Part shown: piece by piece, positions 34,984 to 44,190 of the stretch
How the letters are laid out: every line of letters starts with the position of its first letter
Position numbering within the stretch: position 1 is the first letter of the stretch
From: Rummeliibacillus pycnus_B
Lineage (GTDB): Bacteria; Bacillota; Bacilli; Bacillales_A; Planococcaceae
Length of the DNA stretch: 64,000 nucleotides
Direction: 5' to 3'
Assembly: GCF_050459865.1 (NCBI RefSeq)
Contig: NZ_JBCMNM010000076.1
Location: 1 to 64,000 of the forward strand
Position numbers and translations under genes: made by a program
The notes under the pieces: model-generated
What the model was told of the DNA's origin: nothing
Databases searched by the model: none
The model's input: the letters and a program-made list of their open reading frames with translations, nothing else

Positions 34984-36645
34984 ATGACAAAAATGAAAGA
35001 AGTAGAATTTACTAAGCCTTCTTATGATGAATGGAAGGAATCAGCAATTCAAGCTTTAAAAGGGAAGCCTTTTGAATCATTATTTACAAAAACAATCGAA
35101 GGGATTACTCTTGAACCTTTATATACTGCTGAGGGCCTAATGGCAAAGGTTGATGGCAAATTAGAGGAACAGGTATCAACTATTCGAGCAATGCAAACTG
35201 AAGGTGAGTTTGGCATAGCACAAGAAGCATTTGGAGATTCCATTGAAGAATTTATAGCACAAACAGAAGATTCCTTAGAACGTGGCAACCAATATGTTAC
35301 AGTTGGTAAAGTCAATTTTGAATGGAGTGATAGGGAGTTAAAACAATTAGCATCATTACTTGAAAAACACCCATTCGTTATCAATGTCGTTGATCCAGAT
35401 GTTATAAATGTTTTTAATTATATTGAAAATAAAGAAGTAAAAGGCTTTATCCTTTCAAACGGGACACAGACTATTCATGATTTTCCGAATGTTCGAAAGT
35501 TAAACGCTTACATTCAGGACGCGCATTATCAAGGGGCAAATGCGGTTCAAGAATTGACTATCGCACTTGCAAAAGCGAGTGAACTAGCAGGCGATATGAA
35601 CTTTACAGAATTTGAAAAGCAATTCTTTGTATCATTCTCTATCGATACAAAATTCTTTATGGAAATTGCAAAAATTCGTGCATTTAGATTGTTATGGAAA
35701 GCATTTGCGAATGCATATGGAGTTGAAAAACCTCAGCCTGTGAAAATCCTTGCAGAAACATCTTTACGTAGTTTTTCAAAATTAGATGTTTATGTAAATC
35801 TTTTGCGTGCTGGTAATGAAGCTTTCTCTGCTGTTTTAGGTGGAGCGGACGTGGTGACAGTACATCCTCATGATGTATTAACAAAACCAACAAACCAATC
35901 AATTCGTATCGCTCGAAATGTTTCATTAGTGATTAAAGAAGAATCTCATGTCACAAAAGTACTGGATCCAACTGGTGGTTCATATTACATCGAATCATTA
36001 ACACATGATCTTGTGAAGGAAGCATGGGCGAAATTTGTCGAAATCGAAGAAGCTGGTGGCTATAGTGCATATGTTGCTTCAGGCAATCTTCAAAAAGAAC
36101 TTGAGGAAGTAATGGCGAAACGTATCCAAGATGTAGAACGTCGTAAAACAGTTTTAGTTGGTACAAATGATTTTGCAAACGCGCAAGAAGAAGTACCTAC
36201 TGAATCATTCTATGATGTAAACCGAATTGCAAAACCATTCGAAGACCTTCGACAAGAATTCAAAAAATCACCGATAAATGTTACCATTCTAACATTTGGT
36301 CATTTTAAAAATATTAAACCACGTACAGACTTTGTAAAAGGTGTATTCGCTACTGCAGGTATTACGGCTGAAGTAACAGATCCATTTACAGATGTTGAAA
36401 AAGCAAAAGAGTGGTTATCCAATACTACTGCAAACTATGTTGTATTTAGTGCTATAGATGAAGATACGAAAGGAATCATCCCAGCATTACTTTCTGCAAA
36501 ACCTGGACATGTTTTATTAGATGTAGCAGGTAAATTTGACGAAGATTGGGAAAGCCAAGGCTTAAATGGTTTTGTCTATGCTGGTCAAAATATTATCGAG
36601 AAATTACAAGGCATCCAAGAAAACTTGAAGGAGGTTCAACGATGA
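34984..36645 (+). CDS. mutA: Methylmalonyl-CoA mutase small subunit
   Basis: 553 aa from ATG 34984; the open frame runs on upstream through the terminator, but only this start follows a ribosome site (AAAGGGGGGAAG, spacing longer than usual). An incomplete mutase barrel (about 50-400) is followed by a degenerate cobalamin-like domain (430-553) that lacks the DxHxxG motif, as expected for the non-catalytic subunit. Pairs with MutB; 4-nt ATGA overlap. Confidence 0.92.
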   Translation: MTKMKEVEFTKPSYDEWKESAIQALKGKPFESLFTKTIEGITLEPLYTAEGLMAKVDGKLEEQVSTIRAMQTEGEFGIAQEAFGDSIEEFIAQTEDSLERGNQYVTVGKVNFEWSDRELKQLASLLEKHPFVINVVDPDVINVFNYIENKEVKGFILSNGTQTIHDFPNVRKLNAYIQDAHYQGANAVQELTIALAKASELAGDMNFTEFEKQFFVSFSIDTKFFMEIAKIRAFRLLWKAFANAYGVEKPQPVKILAETSLRSFSKLDVYVNLLRAGNEAFSAVLGGADVVTVHPHDVLTKPTNQSIRIARNVSLVIKEESHVTKVLDPTGGSYYIESLTHDLVKEAWAKFVEIEEAGGYSAYVASGNLQKELEEVMAKRIQDVERRKTVLVGTNDFANAQEEVPTESFYDVNRIAKPFEDLRQEFKKSPINVTILTFGHFKNIKPRTDFVKGVFATAGITAEVTDPFTDVEKAKEWLSNTTANYVVFSAIDEDTKGIIPALLSAKPGHVLLDVAGKFDEDWESQGLNGFVYAGQNIIEKLQGIQENLKEVQR

Positions 36646-38789
36646 GCAAGCCAAACTTTTCAAAGATTTCAATAGAAGATGTTTTACAAAAAGAGCAAGT
36701 ACCTTCTTCAGATAAAACATTCCTTACAAATGAAAATATTGAAGTGAAAAATGTATATACAAAAGAAGATAATAAAGATCTAAAACATCTAAATGATGTA
36801 GCTGGTATTGCACCAAATACACGTGGACCATATCCAACAATGTATGTAGGACGTCCTTGGACAATTCGCCAATATGCTGGTTTCTCTACTGCTGAAGAAT
36901 CCAATGCATTTTATCGTCGTAACCTTGCAATGGGTCAAAAAGGTTTATCTGTTGCATTTGACCTTGCAACACACCGTGGATATGACTCCGACCACCCACG
37001 TGTAACAGGGGATGTTGGTAAAGCTGGTGTGGCAATCGACTCAGTAGAAGATACTAAAATTCTATTTGATGGTATCCCACTTGATCAAATGTCGGTATCT
37101 ATGACGATGAATGGTGCAGTTCTTCCAGTTCTTGCATTCTATATCGTGACTGCTGAAGAACAAGGTGTAACACCTGATAAACTATCGGGTACTATTCAAA
37201 ACGATATTTTAAAAGAATATATGGTACGTAACACATATATTTATCCTCCAGAAATGTCGATGAAAATTATAGCTGATATTTTTGAATATACTTCAAAATT
37301 CATGCCTAAATTCAACTCGATTTCAATTTCTGGTTACCACATTCAAGAAGCAGGGGCAACAAACGATATTGAACTTGCTTATACATTAGCAGATGGTCTT
37401 GAATATGTTCGAACTGGACTTAAAGCTGGGATTGATATTGATAAGTTTGCACCACGTTTATCATTCTTCTGGGCTATCGGTATGAACTACTATATGGAAG
37501 TTGCCAAAATGCGTGCAGCACGTCGAATTTGGGCACAAATGATGTCAACATTTAATCCGAAAAATCCAAAAACTTTAGCATTACGTACACACTCACAAAC
37601 TTCTGGATGGTCGTTAACAGAACAAGATCCTTTTAATAACGTGACACGTACATTAGTAGAAGCAAACGCAGCTACAATGGGACATACACAATCACTTCAT
37701 ACCAATGCATTGGATGAAGCAATCGCACTTCCTACAGATTTCTCTGCTCGTATTGCACGAAATACACAATTATTCTTGCAAAACGAAACAACTATGACCA
37801 AAGCAATCGATCCATGGGGCGGTTCACATTATGTTGAAAAACTGACAGAGGAACTAACTGAATCAGCATGGAAACTAATCGAAGAAATTGAGGAACTTGG
37901 TGGAATGGCAAAAGCCATTGAAACAGGTCTTCCAAAAATGAAAGTCGAAGAAGCAGCAGCAAAACGCCAAGCAAAAATCGACTCAAAAGCGGAAACAATT
38001 ATCGGTGTCAATAAATACCGTTTAACTGTTGAGGAACCAATTGAAATTCTCGATATCGATAACACATTAGTACGCCAATCTCAAATTGACCGTATTAACA
38101 AAATGAAAGCTGAGCGAGACGATACAGAAGTGAAACGTCAATTAGCACGCCTTACTAAAGCAGCTGAAACAGGTGAAGAAAACTTACTTGCTGTTGCAGT
38201 TGACGCAGCTCGTGCACGTGCAACACTTGGTGAAATTTCAGATGCTATCGAAGAAGTTTCTGGACGTCACAAAGCTGTTATTCGCTCAATTAGTGGGGTG
38301 TACGCTACGAACTATTCAGATGAAGATGCTATTAAAGAAATTAAACAAATGACAGATGAGTTCTTAGAAAATGAAGGTCGTCGTCCACGTATTCTTGTTG
38401 CCAAAATGGGTCAAGATGGTCATGACCGAGGTGCGAAAGTAGTAGCAACTGCATACGCTGACTTTGGCTTTGACGTTGATATCTCTCCATTATTTATGAC
38501 ACCAGAAGAAACAGCACAAATAGCAGTAGAAAATGACGTTCATGTAGTTGGTGTATCTTCACTTGCAGCAGGCCACAAAACATTAGTTCCTGAACTTGTT
38601 GCAGAATTAAAAAAATTAGGCCGTGAAGATATTATCGTTATTGTTGGTGGGGTAATTCCAGCGCAAGATTACGATTTCTTATATGAACATGGTGCAGCCG
38701 CAATCTTTGGACCTGGTACTGTATTGCCGATCGCATCACAAAAAATGATTGAAATCATTTACAAAAACTTAGGTTACGAGGAAGCTTAA
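36642..38789 (+). CDS. mutB: Methylmalonyl-CoA mutase large subunit
   Basis: 715 aa from ATG 36642 behind AAGGAGG. Barrel domain with GRPWTIRQYAGFSTAEESN, RTHSQTSGWSLTEQDP and NEALDEAIALPTDFSARIARN-like segment (here TNALDEA), then a cobalamin domain with the B12 ligand motif GQDGHDRGAKV, GVSSLAAGHKT and GGVIPAQDYDFL. Converts methylmalonyl-CoA to succinyl-CoA with adenosylcobalamin. One-base overlap with meaB. No cobalamin riboswitch was seen upstream of mutA. Confidence 0.97.
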   Translation: MSKPNFSKISIEDVLQKEQVPSSDKTFLTNENIEVKNVYTKEDNKDLKHLNDVAGIAPNTRGPYPTMYVGRPWTIRQYAGFSTAEESNAFYRRNLAMGQKGLSVAFDLATHRGYDSDHPRVTGDVGKAGVAIDSVEDTKILFDGIPLDQMSVSMTMNGAVLPVLAFYIVTAEEQGVTPDKLSGTIQNDILKEYMVRNTYIYPPEMSMKIIADIFEYTSKFMPKFNSISISGYHIQEAGATNDIELAYTLADGLEYVRTGLKAGIDIDKFAPRLSFFWAIGMNYYMEVAKMRAARRIWAQMMSTFNPKNPKTLALRTHSQTSGWSLTEQDPFNNVTRTLVEANAATMGHTQSLHTNALDEAIALPTDFSARIARNTQLFLQNETTMTKAIDPWGGSHYVEKLTEELTESAWKLIEEIEELGGMAKAIETGLPKMKVEEAAAKRQAKIDSKAETIIGVNKYRLTVEEPIEILDIDNTLVRQSQIDRINKMKAERDDTEVKRQLARLTKAAETGEENLLAVAVDAARARATLGEISDAIEEVSGRHKAVIRSISGVYATNYSDEDAIKEIKQMTDEFLENEGRRPRILVAKMGQDGHDRGAKVVATAYADFGFDVDISPLFMTPEETAQIAVENDVHVVGVSSLAAGHKTLVPELVAELKKLGREDIIVIVGGVIPAQDYDFLYEHGAAAIFGPGTVLPIASQKMIEIIYKNLGYEEA

Positions 38790-39868
38790 TGACTGATAAA
38801 GAATCAGCGCTTTTTGTACAACCAGGTGTTAAAGCGATTCACGATGGTATGGAAAAGGCAGAGCGAAAAAAGTTTGTCAAGAAAAAGAAAGAAAAGCAGG
38901 ACTTAGATACATTAGCAAAAGAACTAAGAGAAGGCTCTCGGTTACATCTTGCAAAAGCCATTACTCTTCTTGAAAGCTCAAATGTTGATGATAAAGTGGA
39001 GGGGCAGGAGTTATTAAAAAAACTCCTCCCCTATACAGGTAATTCCATTCGAATTGGGATTACTGGTGTACCTGGAGCAGGGAAGAGTACATTTATCGAA
39101 TCCTTTGGGAAAATGCTCTGTAGTCAAGGTCACAAAGTAGCGGTATTAGCTATCGATCCAAGTTCAACAGTTACGGGTGGCAGTATTTTAGGAGATAAAA
39201 CAAGAATGGAAGAACTATCTCGTGAGAAGAATGCTTTCATCCGTCCATCTCCTTCTGCCGGTACACTTGGAGGCGTACACAAAAAAACTCGTGAAACTAT
39301 GCTCTTATGCGAAGCGGCTGGCTACGATATCATTTTGATTGAAACAGTCGGCGTAGGACAAAGCGAAACAATCGTACGTGGTATGGTTGATTTCTTCCTA
39401 TTACTTGTTCTAACAGGTGCTGGCGACGAGCTACAAGGCATGAAAAAAGGAATCATGGAACTTGCTGATACGATAGTGGTGCATAAAGCAGATGGCGATA
39501 ATGTCCGCAATGCAAAAAAAACAGTTGCAGAATACAAACAAATTCTGCACTTTTTACAACCAGCAACAACAGGCTGGACAACACGTTCCATGCCTGTCTC
39601 ATCGTATGAAAATAAAGGATTGGACAAAGTTCTCGAAACCATTTTAGAATTCCAAAAACAAGGACTCGAAAATGGGGTATGGGACAGTCGTCGAAGCAAA
39701 CAAACAACCGACTGGTTCCAATCCATGATTCACGATCATCTAATCGATTCCTTCTACGGAAATCCCGAAAGAAAGAATCAGGTAATTACTTTAGAACAAC
39801 AAATATTAGAAGGACAAATAACTGTTTCACAAGGTGTGGAGCAGCTGTTTCCGAAAGAGGCTGAGTGA
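38789..39868 (+). CDS. meaB: MeaB-type GTPase chaperone of methylmalonyl-CoA mutase
   Basis: 359 aa G3E-family GTPase. Walker A GVPGAGKST (about residues 94-102), the AIDPSSTVTGGSILGDKTRM switch and ETVGVGQSE. Protects and reloads the mutase with cobalamin. Co-translated with mutB (TAATG). Coding sequence runs into the stem of its own terminator. Confidence 0.95.
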   Translation: MTDKESALFVQPGVKAIHDGMEKAERKKFVKKKKEKQDLDTLAKELREGSRLHLAKAITLLESSNVDDKVEGQELLKKLLPYTGNSIRIGITGVPGAGKSTFIESFGKMLCSQGHKVAVLAIDPSSTVTGGSILGDKTRMEELSREKNAFIRPSPSAGTLGGVHKKTRETMLLCEAAGYDIILIETVGVGQSETIVRGMVDFFLLLVLTGAGDELQGMKKGIMELADTIVVHKADGDNVRNAKKTVAEYKQILHFLQPATTGWTTRSMPVSSYENKGLDKVLETILEFQKQGLENGVWDSRRSKQTTDWFQSMIHDHLIDSFYGNPERKNQVITLEQQILEGQITVSQGVEQLFPKEAE

Positions 39869-39887
39869 TTTTCACTCAGCTTTTTTG
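39858..39887 (+). terminator. Terminator of the mut operon
   Basis: GCTGAGTG and CACTCAGC pair around a TTTT-type loop, then six T. The stop codon of meaB lies in the hairpin. Confidence 0.9.
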
Positions 39888-40005
39888 TTGTGTAGGATAC
39901 TAAACCTTGTATCAGTGAAGATATCAATGAAAATGACTAAATAATCGCCGCGAACAAGGTGAGCAATCAAGTAGTACTTATTATAAAGATGTAAATTGCA
40001 AAGAA

Positions 40006-40146
40006 AGCGGAAACAATTCAAAATATCGGGGAACGGAGACTTAAAATCGCGGGAAAGACCACAAAAACCGCGGAACTAGATCAAGATTTCGCGGTAGTAG
40101 CCAAACCTCAAGTAACTCAAAATCATTATCCGCGGAAGAGTCAGAA
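40006..40146. repeat. Array of 21-bp units with a CGCGG core
   Basis: Cores start at 40006 (AGCGG), 40027 (CGGGG), 40048 (CGCGG), 40069 (CGCGG), 40090 (CGCGG) and 40131 (CGCGG). Steps are 21, 21, 21, 21 and 41, so one degenerate unit sits near 40111. A further GCCGCGAA near 39948 is out of phase, and GAAAATGACTAAAT flanks the block on both sides. Together with the DinB relic this fills the 39888-40351 gap. Confidence 0.75.
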
Positions 40147-40204
40147 CGAAAATGACTAAATTAGTTATAAGGACTGTTGATTATACATCGACATTTTGAC
40201 TACT

Positions 40205-40296
40205 ATCAATCAATGGGTTTCTTTAGCTTGAGTTTGAAACATGAACAACACCATTTAGAAAAAATAGAAGAGATAAAAGAAACAGTGGGAAAATAG
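40205..40296 (+). pseudogene. C-terminal relic of a second DinB-like gene
   Basis: INQWVSLA, then stops and a frame change, then KHEQHHLEKIEEIKETVGK and a stop. This matches the end of the intact gene downstream (INQWVSF and YHEQRHIGQIEEIKEAL). It is the remains of a paralogue whose front is replaced by the 21-bp array. Confidence 0.7.
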
Positions 40297-40351
40297 AAGG
40301 GATTGAGGAAAATTGTAGAGAAAAACTATTAACATAGGGGAGGGAACATGT

Positions 40352-40849
40352 ATGAACAATAATATAAAAGCTAGAGAAGCTCTTTTGAAAAGCGTAAGTG
40401 GTTTATCTGATGAACAATTAAATAAAGAAGTGGAAGAAGGAAAGTGGACGATTGCACAAGTATTAGAGCATCTTTATTTATTAGAAGTGGACGCTACTCG
40501 TGTAATACAGGAAACTCTTTTAAACAACGAAAATAATCCAACAAAATCAAAACCAGTTCATTTAGCAGTTGATCGTTCTCATAAGGTAAAAGCTATAGAG
40601 GAATGGGTTCCATCGAACGCATATCAAACATTAGAAAACCTGAAACAAAAATTAACAAATTCAAGAGATGCTTTGGTCAAGAGTATTCAAGAAGTCAGTG
40701 AAGAAGATTTAGATCAAAAATCGTTACCCCATCCAGCATTCGGTTCGCTATCCATCAATCAATGGGTGTCTTTCATAGGCTATCATGAACAACGTCATAT
40801 AGGGCAAATTGAGGAAATTAAAGAAGCATTAGAAAGCTATAATTTTTAA
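40352..40849 (+). CDS. DinB superfamily protein
   Basis: 165 aa four-helix bundle with the three-His metal site pattern: one His in VLEHLYLLE (about 47) and two in YHEQRHIGQ (about 148-152). Stand-alone members include thiol-dependent transferases and damage-inducible proteins; activity unknown. A GGGAGGG ribosome site precedes ATG 40352. Lone gene, first intact one of the second accessory island. Confidence 0.8.
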   Translation: MNNNIKAREALLKSVSGLSDEQLNKEVEEGKWTIAQVLEHLYLLEVDATRVIQETLLNNENNPTKSKPVHLAVDRSHKVKAIEEWVPSNAYQTLENLKQKLTNSRDALVKSIQEVSEEDLDQKSLPHPAFGSLSINQWVSFIGYHEQRHIGQIEEIKEALESYNF

Positions 40850-40873
40850 TGATTTTACAAATATCTATTATGG

Positions 40874-40913
40874 AAAAGGAATCTCTTACCTCGAGTAAGG
40901 GACTCTTTTTTAT
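40874..40913 (+). terminator. Terminator after the DinB-like gene
   Basis: CTTAC and GTAAG with flanking TCT/GGA form an imperfect stem around CTCGA, followed by CTCTTTTTTA. Confidence 0.7.
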
Positions 40914-40949
40914 TTGGTAATCAGCATGCCAATCTTGTATAAGCAGTGA

Positions 40950-41090
40950 GACAAGAGACTATGATGCATTAACAGAAGTTATCATTCGTAACATCTAGCC
41001 CGCCCTGTAGGAAAACCAGATGATATTGCGCGAACATATCTATACATAACACTTTACAAAATATTAAAATTAATAATGGAATAACAAAGA
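40950..41090 (+). pseudogene. C-terminal relic of a short-chain dehydrogenase gene
   Basis: DYDALTEVII then a stop, then in another frame RPVGKPDDIARTYLYI. The GKP(E/D)DIA segment is typical of the end of SDR proteins. No catalytic YxxxK remains. The rest of 40914-41298 shows nothing but the leader of the next gene. Confidence 0.45.
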
Positions 41091-41298
41091 AAATAATATA
41101 TGAAGAGTAAAAGTCCTAATTTGAATTCGATTGTGGGCTTAATAAATAATAATCTTTATTACAAGTAATTAGAAATACCCTAAGAAATGCGAAAAACTCT
41201 ATCGATAGAACTGATTTTCTTATATTAATAGGAAATGGAAAATAGAATATTGAATTCTTATGAATAGCTAGAATAATCTATTGCAAAGGGGAAATCGT

Positions 41299-42753
41299 AT
41301 GAAGAAAAAAGTAAGTATGTTTCTAACGTCTTGTATTATTGCTTTCGGATTAGTTGGTGTACATACATCAGCAGAAGCTAGTACATCGCAGATCCAAACG
41401 CTTGATCAATCCGTCCAAAAAATTGTTAGCGAAAAAATGGCTGGTGCTGATGTCAGTATCGCGATTAGAGATGAAAAAGGCAATGTCATCTATGATTTAA
41501 ATGGAAATCAGAAGCAAAAACCTGCATCTAATATGAAGTTGCTAACAAGTGCTGCAGCTTTAGAGATTTTAGGAGAAAACTATCGTTTTAAAACAAATGC
41601 TTTTTATACTGGGAAGATAAAAAATGGTGTCTTAAAGGGGGACATATATCTTCAAGGTACTGGAGATCCTACTTTAAATAAAGAAGATCTTGAACAGTTT
41701 GTTGGAAGTGTTTCAGCTCTAGGAATTAAACAAATCGATGGTCGTATTGTGGCAGATGACTTTTGGTTTGACCAAGATTTGTTAACACCGGGTATTGATG
41801 AAGACGATGAATCTTACTATTATGCAGCTCCGATAACGGCATTGACTACTTCGCCAAATAGTGATTATGATTCTGGGACGATTATAGTAGAAGCAAAAGG
41901 TGAAAAGCTTGGTGATAAGCCTACTCTCACAATTACTCCTGAATTAGGAGATTTGGTTATTGAAAACAATGCAAAAACGGTTGAATCTAATCAGCCAAAT
42001 ACAATAACAATTGAACGTCAATTTAGAACAAATAAAATTGTAGTAAATGGAAATGTGCCAATCAATAAAAGTTTAAAAGAATGGGTAACGGTACAAAATC
42101 CAACAACTCACACGTTAACAATGTTTAAACATTTACTAGAGCAAAAAAATATTCAAATTTCAAAGGACAAGCTGTATCGTGCAAAAACGCCTAATAATGC
42201 AAAACTGATTGCCCAAAAACAATCAATGCCACTCTCTCAATTGATGATTCCGTATATGAAATTAAGCAATAATGGAATTGCCGATATTTTAGTAAAGACA
42301 ATGGGAAAAGTAAAAATGCATAAAGGTAGTACAGAAGCAGGCTTAAAAATATTGAGAAAATATGCAAAATCTCGTCATTTGAATATTGAAGAATGGACTT
42401 TTGAAGATGGCTCAGGTATGTCACATAGTAATCGAGTTTCAAGTATCAATTTAACTCATCTTTTGTTTACTGTTCAAAAGGAAAAATGGTTTAACACATA
42501 TTTCAACAGTCTGCCAGTTGCTGCAAATTCAGAAAGAATGGTGGGTGGTACACTACGAAATCGTCTAAAATCACCACTTACAGCTGGCAAAGTTATTGCT
42601 AAAACAGGATCATTGAGTGGTGTAAATACACTAAGTGGTTACCTAATAGGAAGTAGTGGAAAACCTTATACATTCAGTATTTTAGTACAAAATAAATCGG
42701 GCACAATTCCAGCTATTGATGAAATTGTAGAAGTCATGGCTAAGCAATTATAA
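41299..42753 (+). CDS. dacC: D-alanyl-D-alanine carboxypeptidase/endopeptidase (PBP4, S13 family), copy 1
   Basis: 484 aa from ATG 41299 (AAGGGGAAA upstream). Signal peptide to about residue 27 (ending SAEA). SxxK at Ser77-Lys80 (ASNMK), SNN in KLSNNGIAD, and KTG in IAKTGSLSGVNTLSGY. The large insertion between SxxK and SxN is typical of class C PBPs. Trims peptidoglycan peptides outside the membrane. A close paralogue in the same direction lies at 49588-51045. Confidence 0.92.
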   Translation: MKKKVSMFLTSCIIAFGLVGVHTSAEASTSQIQTLDQSVQKIVSEKMAGADVSIAIRDEKGNVIYDLNGNQKQKPASNMKLLTSAAALEILGENYRFKTNAFYTGKIKNGVLKGDIYLQGTGDPTLNKEDLEQFVGSVSALGIKQIDGRIVADDFWFDQDLLTPGIDEDDESYYYAAPITALTTSPNSDYDSGTIIVEAKGEKLGDKPTLTITPELGDLVIENNAKTVESNQPNTITIERQFRTNKIVVNGNVPINKSLKEWVTVQNPTTHTLTMFKHLLEQKNIQISKDKLYRAKTPNNAKLIAQKQSMPLSQLMIPYMKLSNNGIADILVKTMGKVKMHKGSTEAGLKILRKYAKSRHLNIEEWTFEDGSGMSHSNRVSSINLTHLLFTVQKEKWFNTYFNSLPVAANSERMVGGTLRNRLKSPLTAGKVIAKTGSLSGVNTLSGYLIGSSGKPYTFSILVQNKSGTIPAIDEIVEVMAKQL

Positions 42754-42854
42754 CTTGTATAATGAAGATGAATTTTTGAAAGTCAAGATTTTAAGTAATG
42801 CACTTAATGTATCAGTATTCTTTATATAATGTGTAACATTATAATAAGTTATTT

Positions 42855-42893
42855 TAAAGCTGAACTAATTTTTGTATTAGTTCAGCTTTTTTG
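42855..42893 (+). terminator. Terminator after dacC copy 1
   Basis: AAAGCTGAACTAAT pairs with ATTAGTTCAGCTTT, then a T tract. Confidence 0.9.
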
Positions 42894-42997
42894 TGTTTAA
42901 AGATATATTAATGAGTAATCCATTTTCATACTTTAATTCCTCTATAATAGTTGTTAATCCATCAGCATAAGTTGTTTTAATGTAGTAGCGTTAGAAT

Positions 42998-43036
42998 AAA
43001 AAAGCTATTCCTTTTTCAAAAGGTTTCTAGCTTTTT
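42998..43036 (-). terminator. Terminator of pssA
   Basis: Read on the minus strand, AAAAAGCTA and TAGCTTTTTT pair around an inner CTTTT/AAAAG stem. Confidence 0.75.
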
Positions 43037-43054
43037 GAATGTTAGATAGTAAAC

Positions 43055-43546
43055 TTAAAGTTTTTTAAACCTAATCGGACTTACCATTAAGAGAGCGAGA
43101 ATTAAGGTAATCCATGCATTGCTATATGAAAACATTCCCATTCCAGCCAATGTTAGTCCAGCAGCTGGAATAGGTAATCCTTTAAAATACCCAATCGTTG
43201 GTTTAACACTAAACTTAGCTAATCTTAATGCCCCCATAGTGGGGAAAAGTATAAATGCCAAAGAAGTTAAAATTGATGGTGCTGCTATCGAATGAAATAT
43301 AAGGGCAGGAGCAACTCCGAAACTAACAATATCAGCTAAGGAATCCAATTCTACGCCAAATTCACTGTTCACTTTTAATTTTCTTGCAATCCTTCCGTCA
43401 AGAAGATCTAAAATAGCCGAAAGGAAAATAAAAATGGAGGCTACTTCTAAAAAGCCACTCATATTAAAGGTAATTGAAATAACACCGCATAATAAATTTC
43501 CAATCGTAAATAAGTTGGGTAAAGCTTTTTTTATTTGATTGAACAA
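43055..43546 (-). CDS. pssA: CDP-diacylglycerol-serine O-phosphatidyltransferase
   Basis: 163 aa membrane enzyme with the CDP-alcohol phosphotransferase signature DG-x2-AR-x8-G-x3-D-x3-D (residues about 48-70: LDGRIARK and EFGVELDSLAD). Five to six helices. Makes phosphatidylserine, precursor of phosphatidylethanolamine. GGAGGGC precedes the start. No psd decarboxylase gene adjoins it, unlike B. subtilis where pssA-ybfM-psd cluster. Confidence 0.9.
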   Translation of the reverse strand: MFNQIKKALPNLFTIGNLLCGVISITFNMSGFLEVASIFIFLSAILDLLDGRIARKLKVNSEFGVELDSLADIVSFGVAPALIFHSIAAPSILTSLAFILFPTMGALRLAKFSVKPTIGYFKGLPIPAAGLTLAGMGMFSYSNAWITLILALLMVSPIRFKKL

Positions 43547-43659
43547 GTTAGCCCTCCTGAAGATTACAAATTGTCTCCATTTAAGTAGTATTATCTATAT
43601 ATTCTTCCGTTATTCTTAAAAAGGCATGATATAGAATGAATAAATTTTTGTTTTCCCTG

Positions 43660-43731
43660 CAATTAATAGGTATTGAGCGAAACCGAAAAGAAGGAATGTC
43701 TGTTAGAGAAGCTGTGTTGAAGACCCACTAA
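43660..43731 (+). pseudogene. Short relic, possibly of an RND/MMPL-type transporter
   Basis: The frame LIGIERNRKEGMSVREAVLKTH ending in TAA looks like a transporter loop of the RND/MMPL kind (RxxRxxGxSxxEAV). It is too short for a firm call. Between it and 44486 lie only repeats and an IS remnant. Confidence 0.25.
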
Positions 43732-43851
43732 AAACACTTTTAAAAAAAGGCTGAGCCTCTGAGACTAACGGATGGGCTCGATGGCACCATATAAAGTGTA
43801 TCGACCTTCTTCGCTAGCCGTAGAAACAGTATAGACAGGGGTATCCATTTT

Positions 43852-43905
43852 CATTCTCTGTGGTGAAGTGCTGATTTTTTCGCTTCATGGATGGCTAACG
43901 GGGTG
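43852..43905 (+). repeat. Family C palindromic element, copy C2
   Basis: CATTCTCTGTGG, stem TGAAG (43864)/CTTCA (43883), then TGGATGGCTAACGG. It is the same layout as C1 at 21201 with both stem arms changed in concert. Confidence 0.65.
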
Positions 43906-43956
43906 CTTAATAAATAATTGATGAGTCTATTTTCAGTCTTTCGCATTTTTCAATAC

Positions 43957-44023
43957 TCAACAATCTGGCGCTTTTCTGAAATAAGGAAAGCGTCTTTATT
44001 CAATTAAAGGGCAAGATTGTGGA
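43957..44023 (+). repeat. Family A palindromic element, copy A1
   Basis: TCAACAATCTGGCGC opens it and GGGCAAGATTGTGGA closes it as an inverted repeat (11 of 13 pairs). Inside, CGCTTTTC pairs with GAAAGCG. About 67 bp, not followed by a gene. Confidence 0.75.
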
Positions 44024-44164
44024 ATAAGCAATTAATAATAAAAAGGAATAATGACAAAGGAAATAAATTTTATAACTAGAAATATATATAAGACGAATGG
44101 AATTTTCTAATATTTAAGTCATTAAGTAAAACCTGTAATAAATTGGTAGTAATTAATCTTGATA

Positions 44165-44190
44165 TTCTACAATCTGGCGCTTTCCTGAAA
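44165..44190 (+). repeat. Family A element, copy A2, cut by an IS end
   Basis: TTCTACAATCTGGCGCTTTC and CTGAAAT match the left half of A1. The right half is missing because the IS3-type end TGATGTGATTCC starts at this point. Confidence 0.7.
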
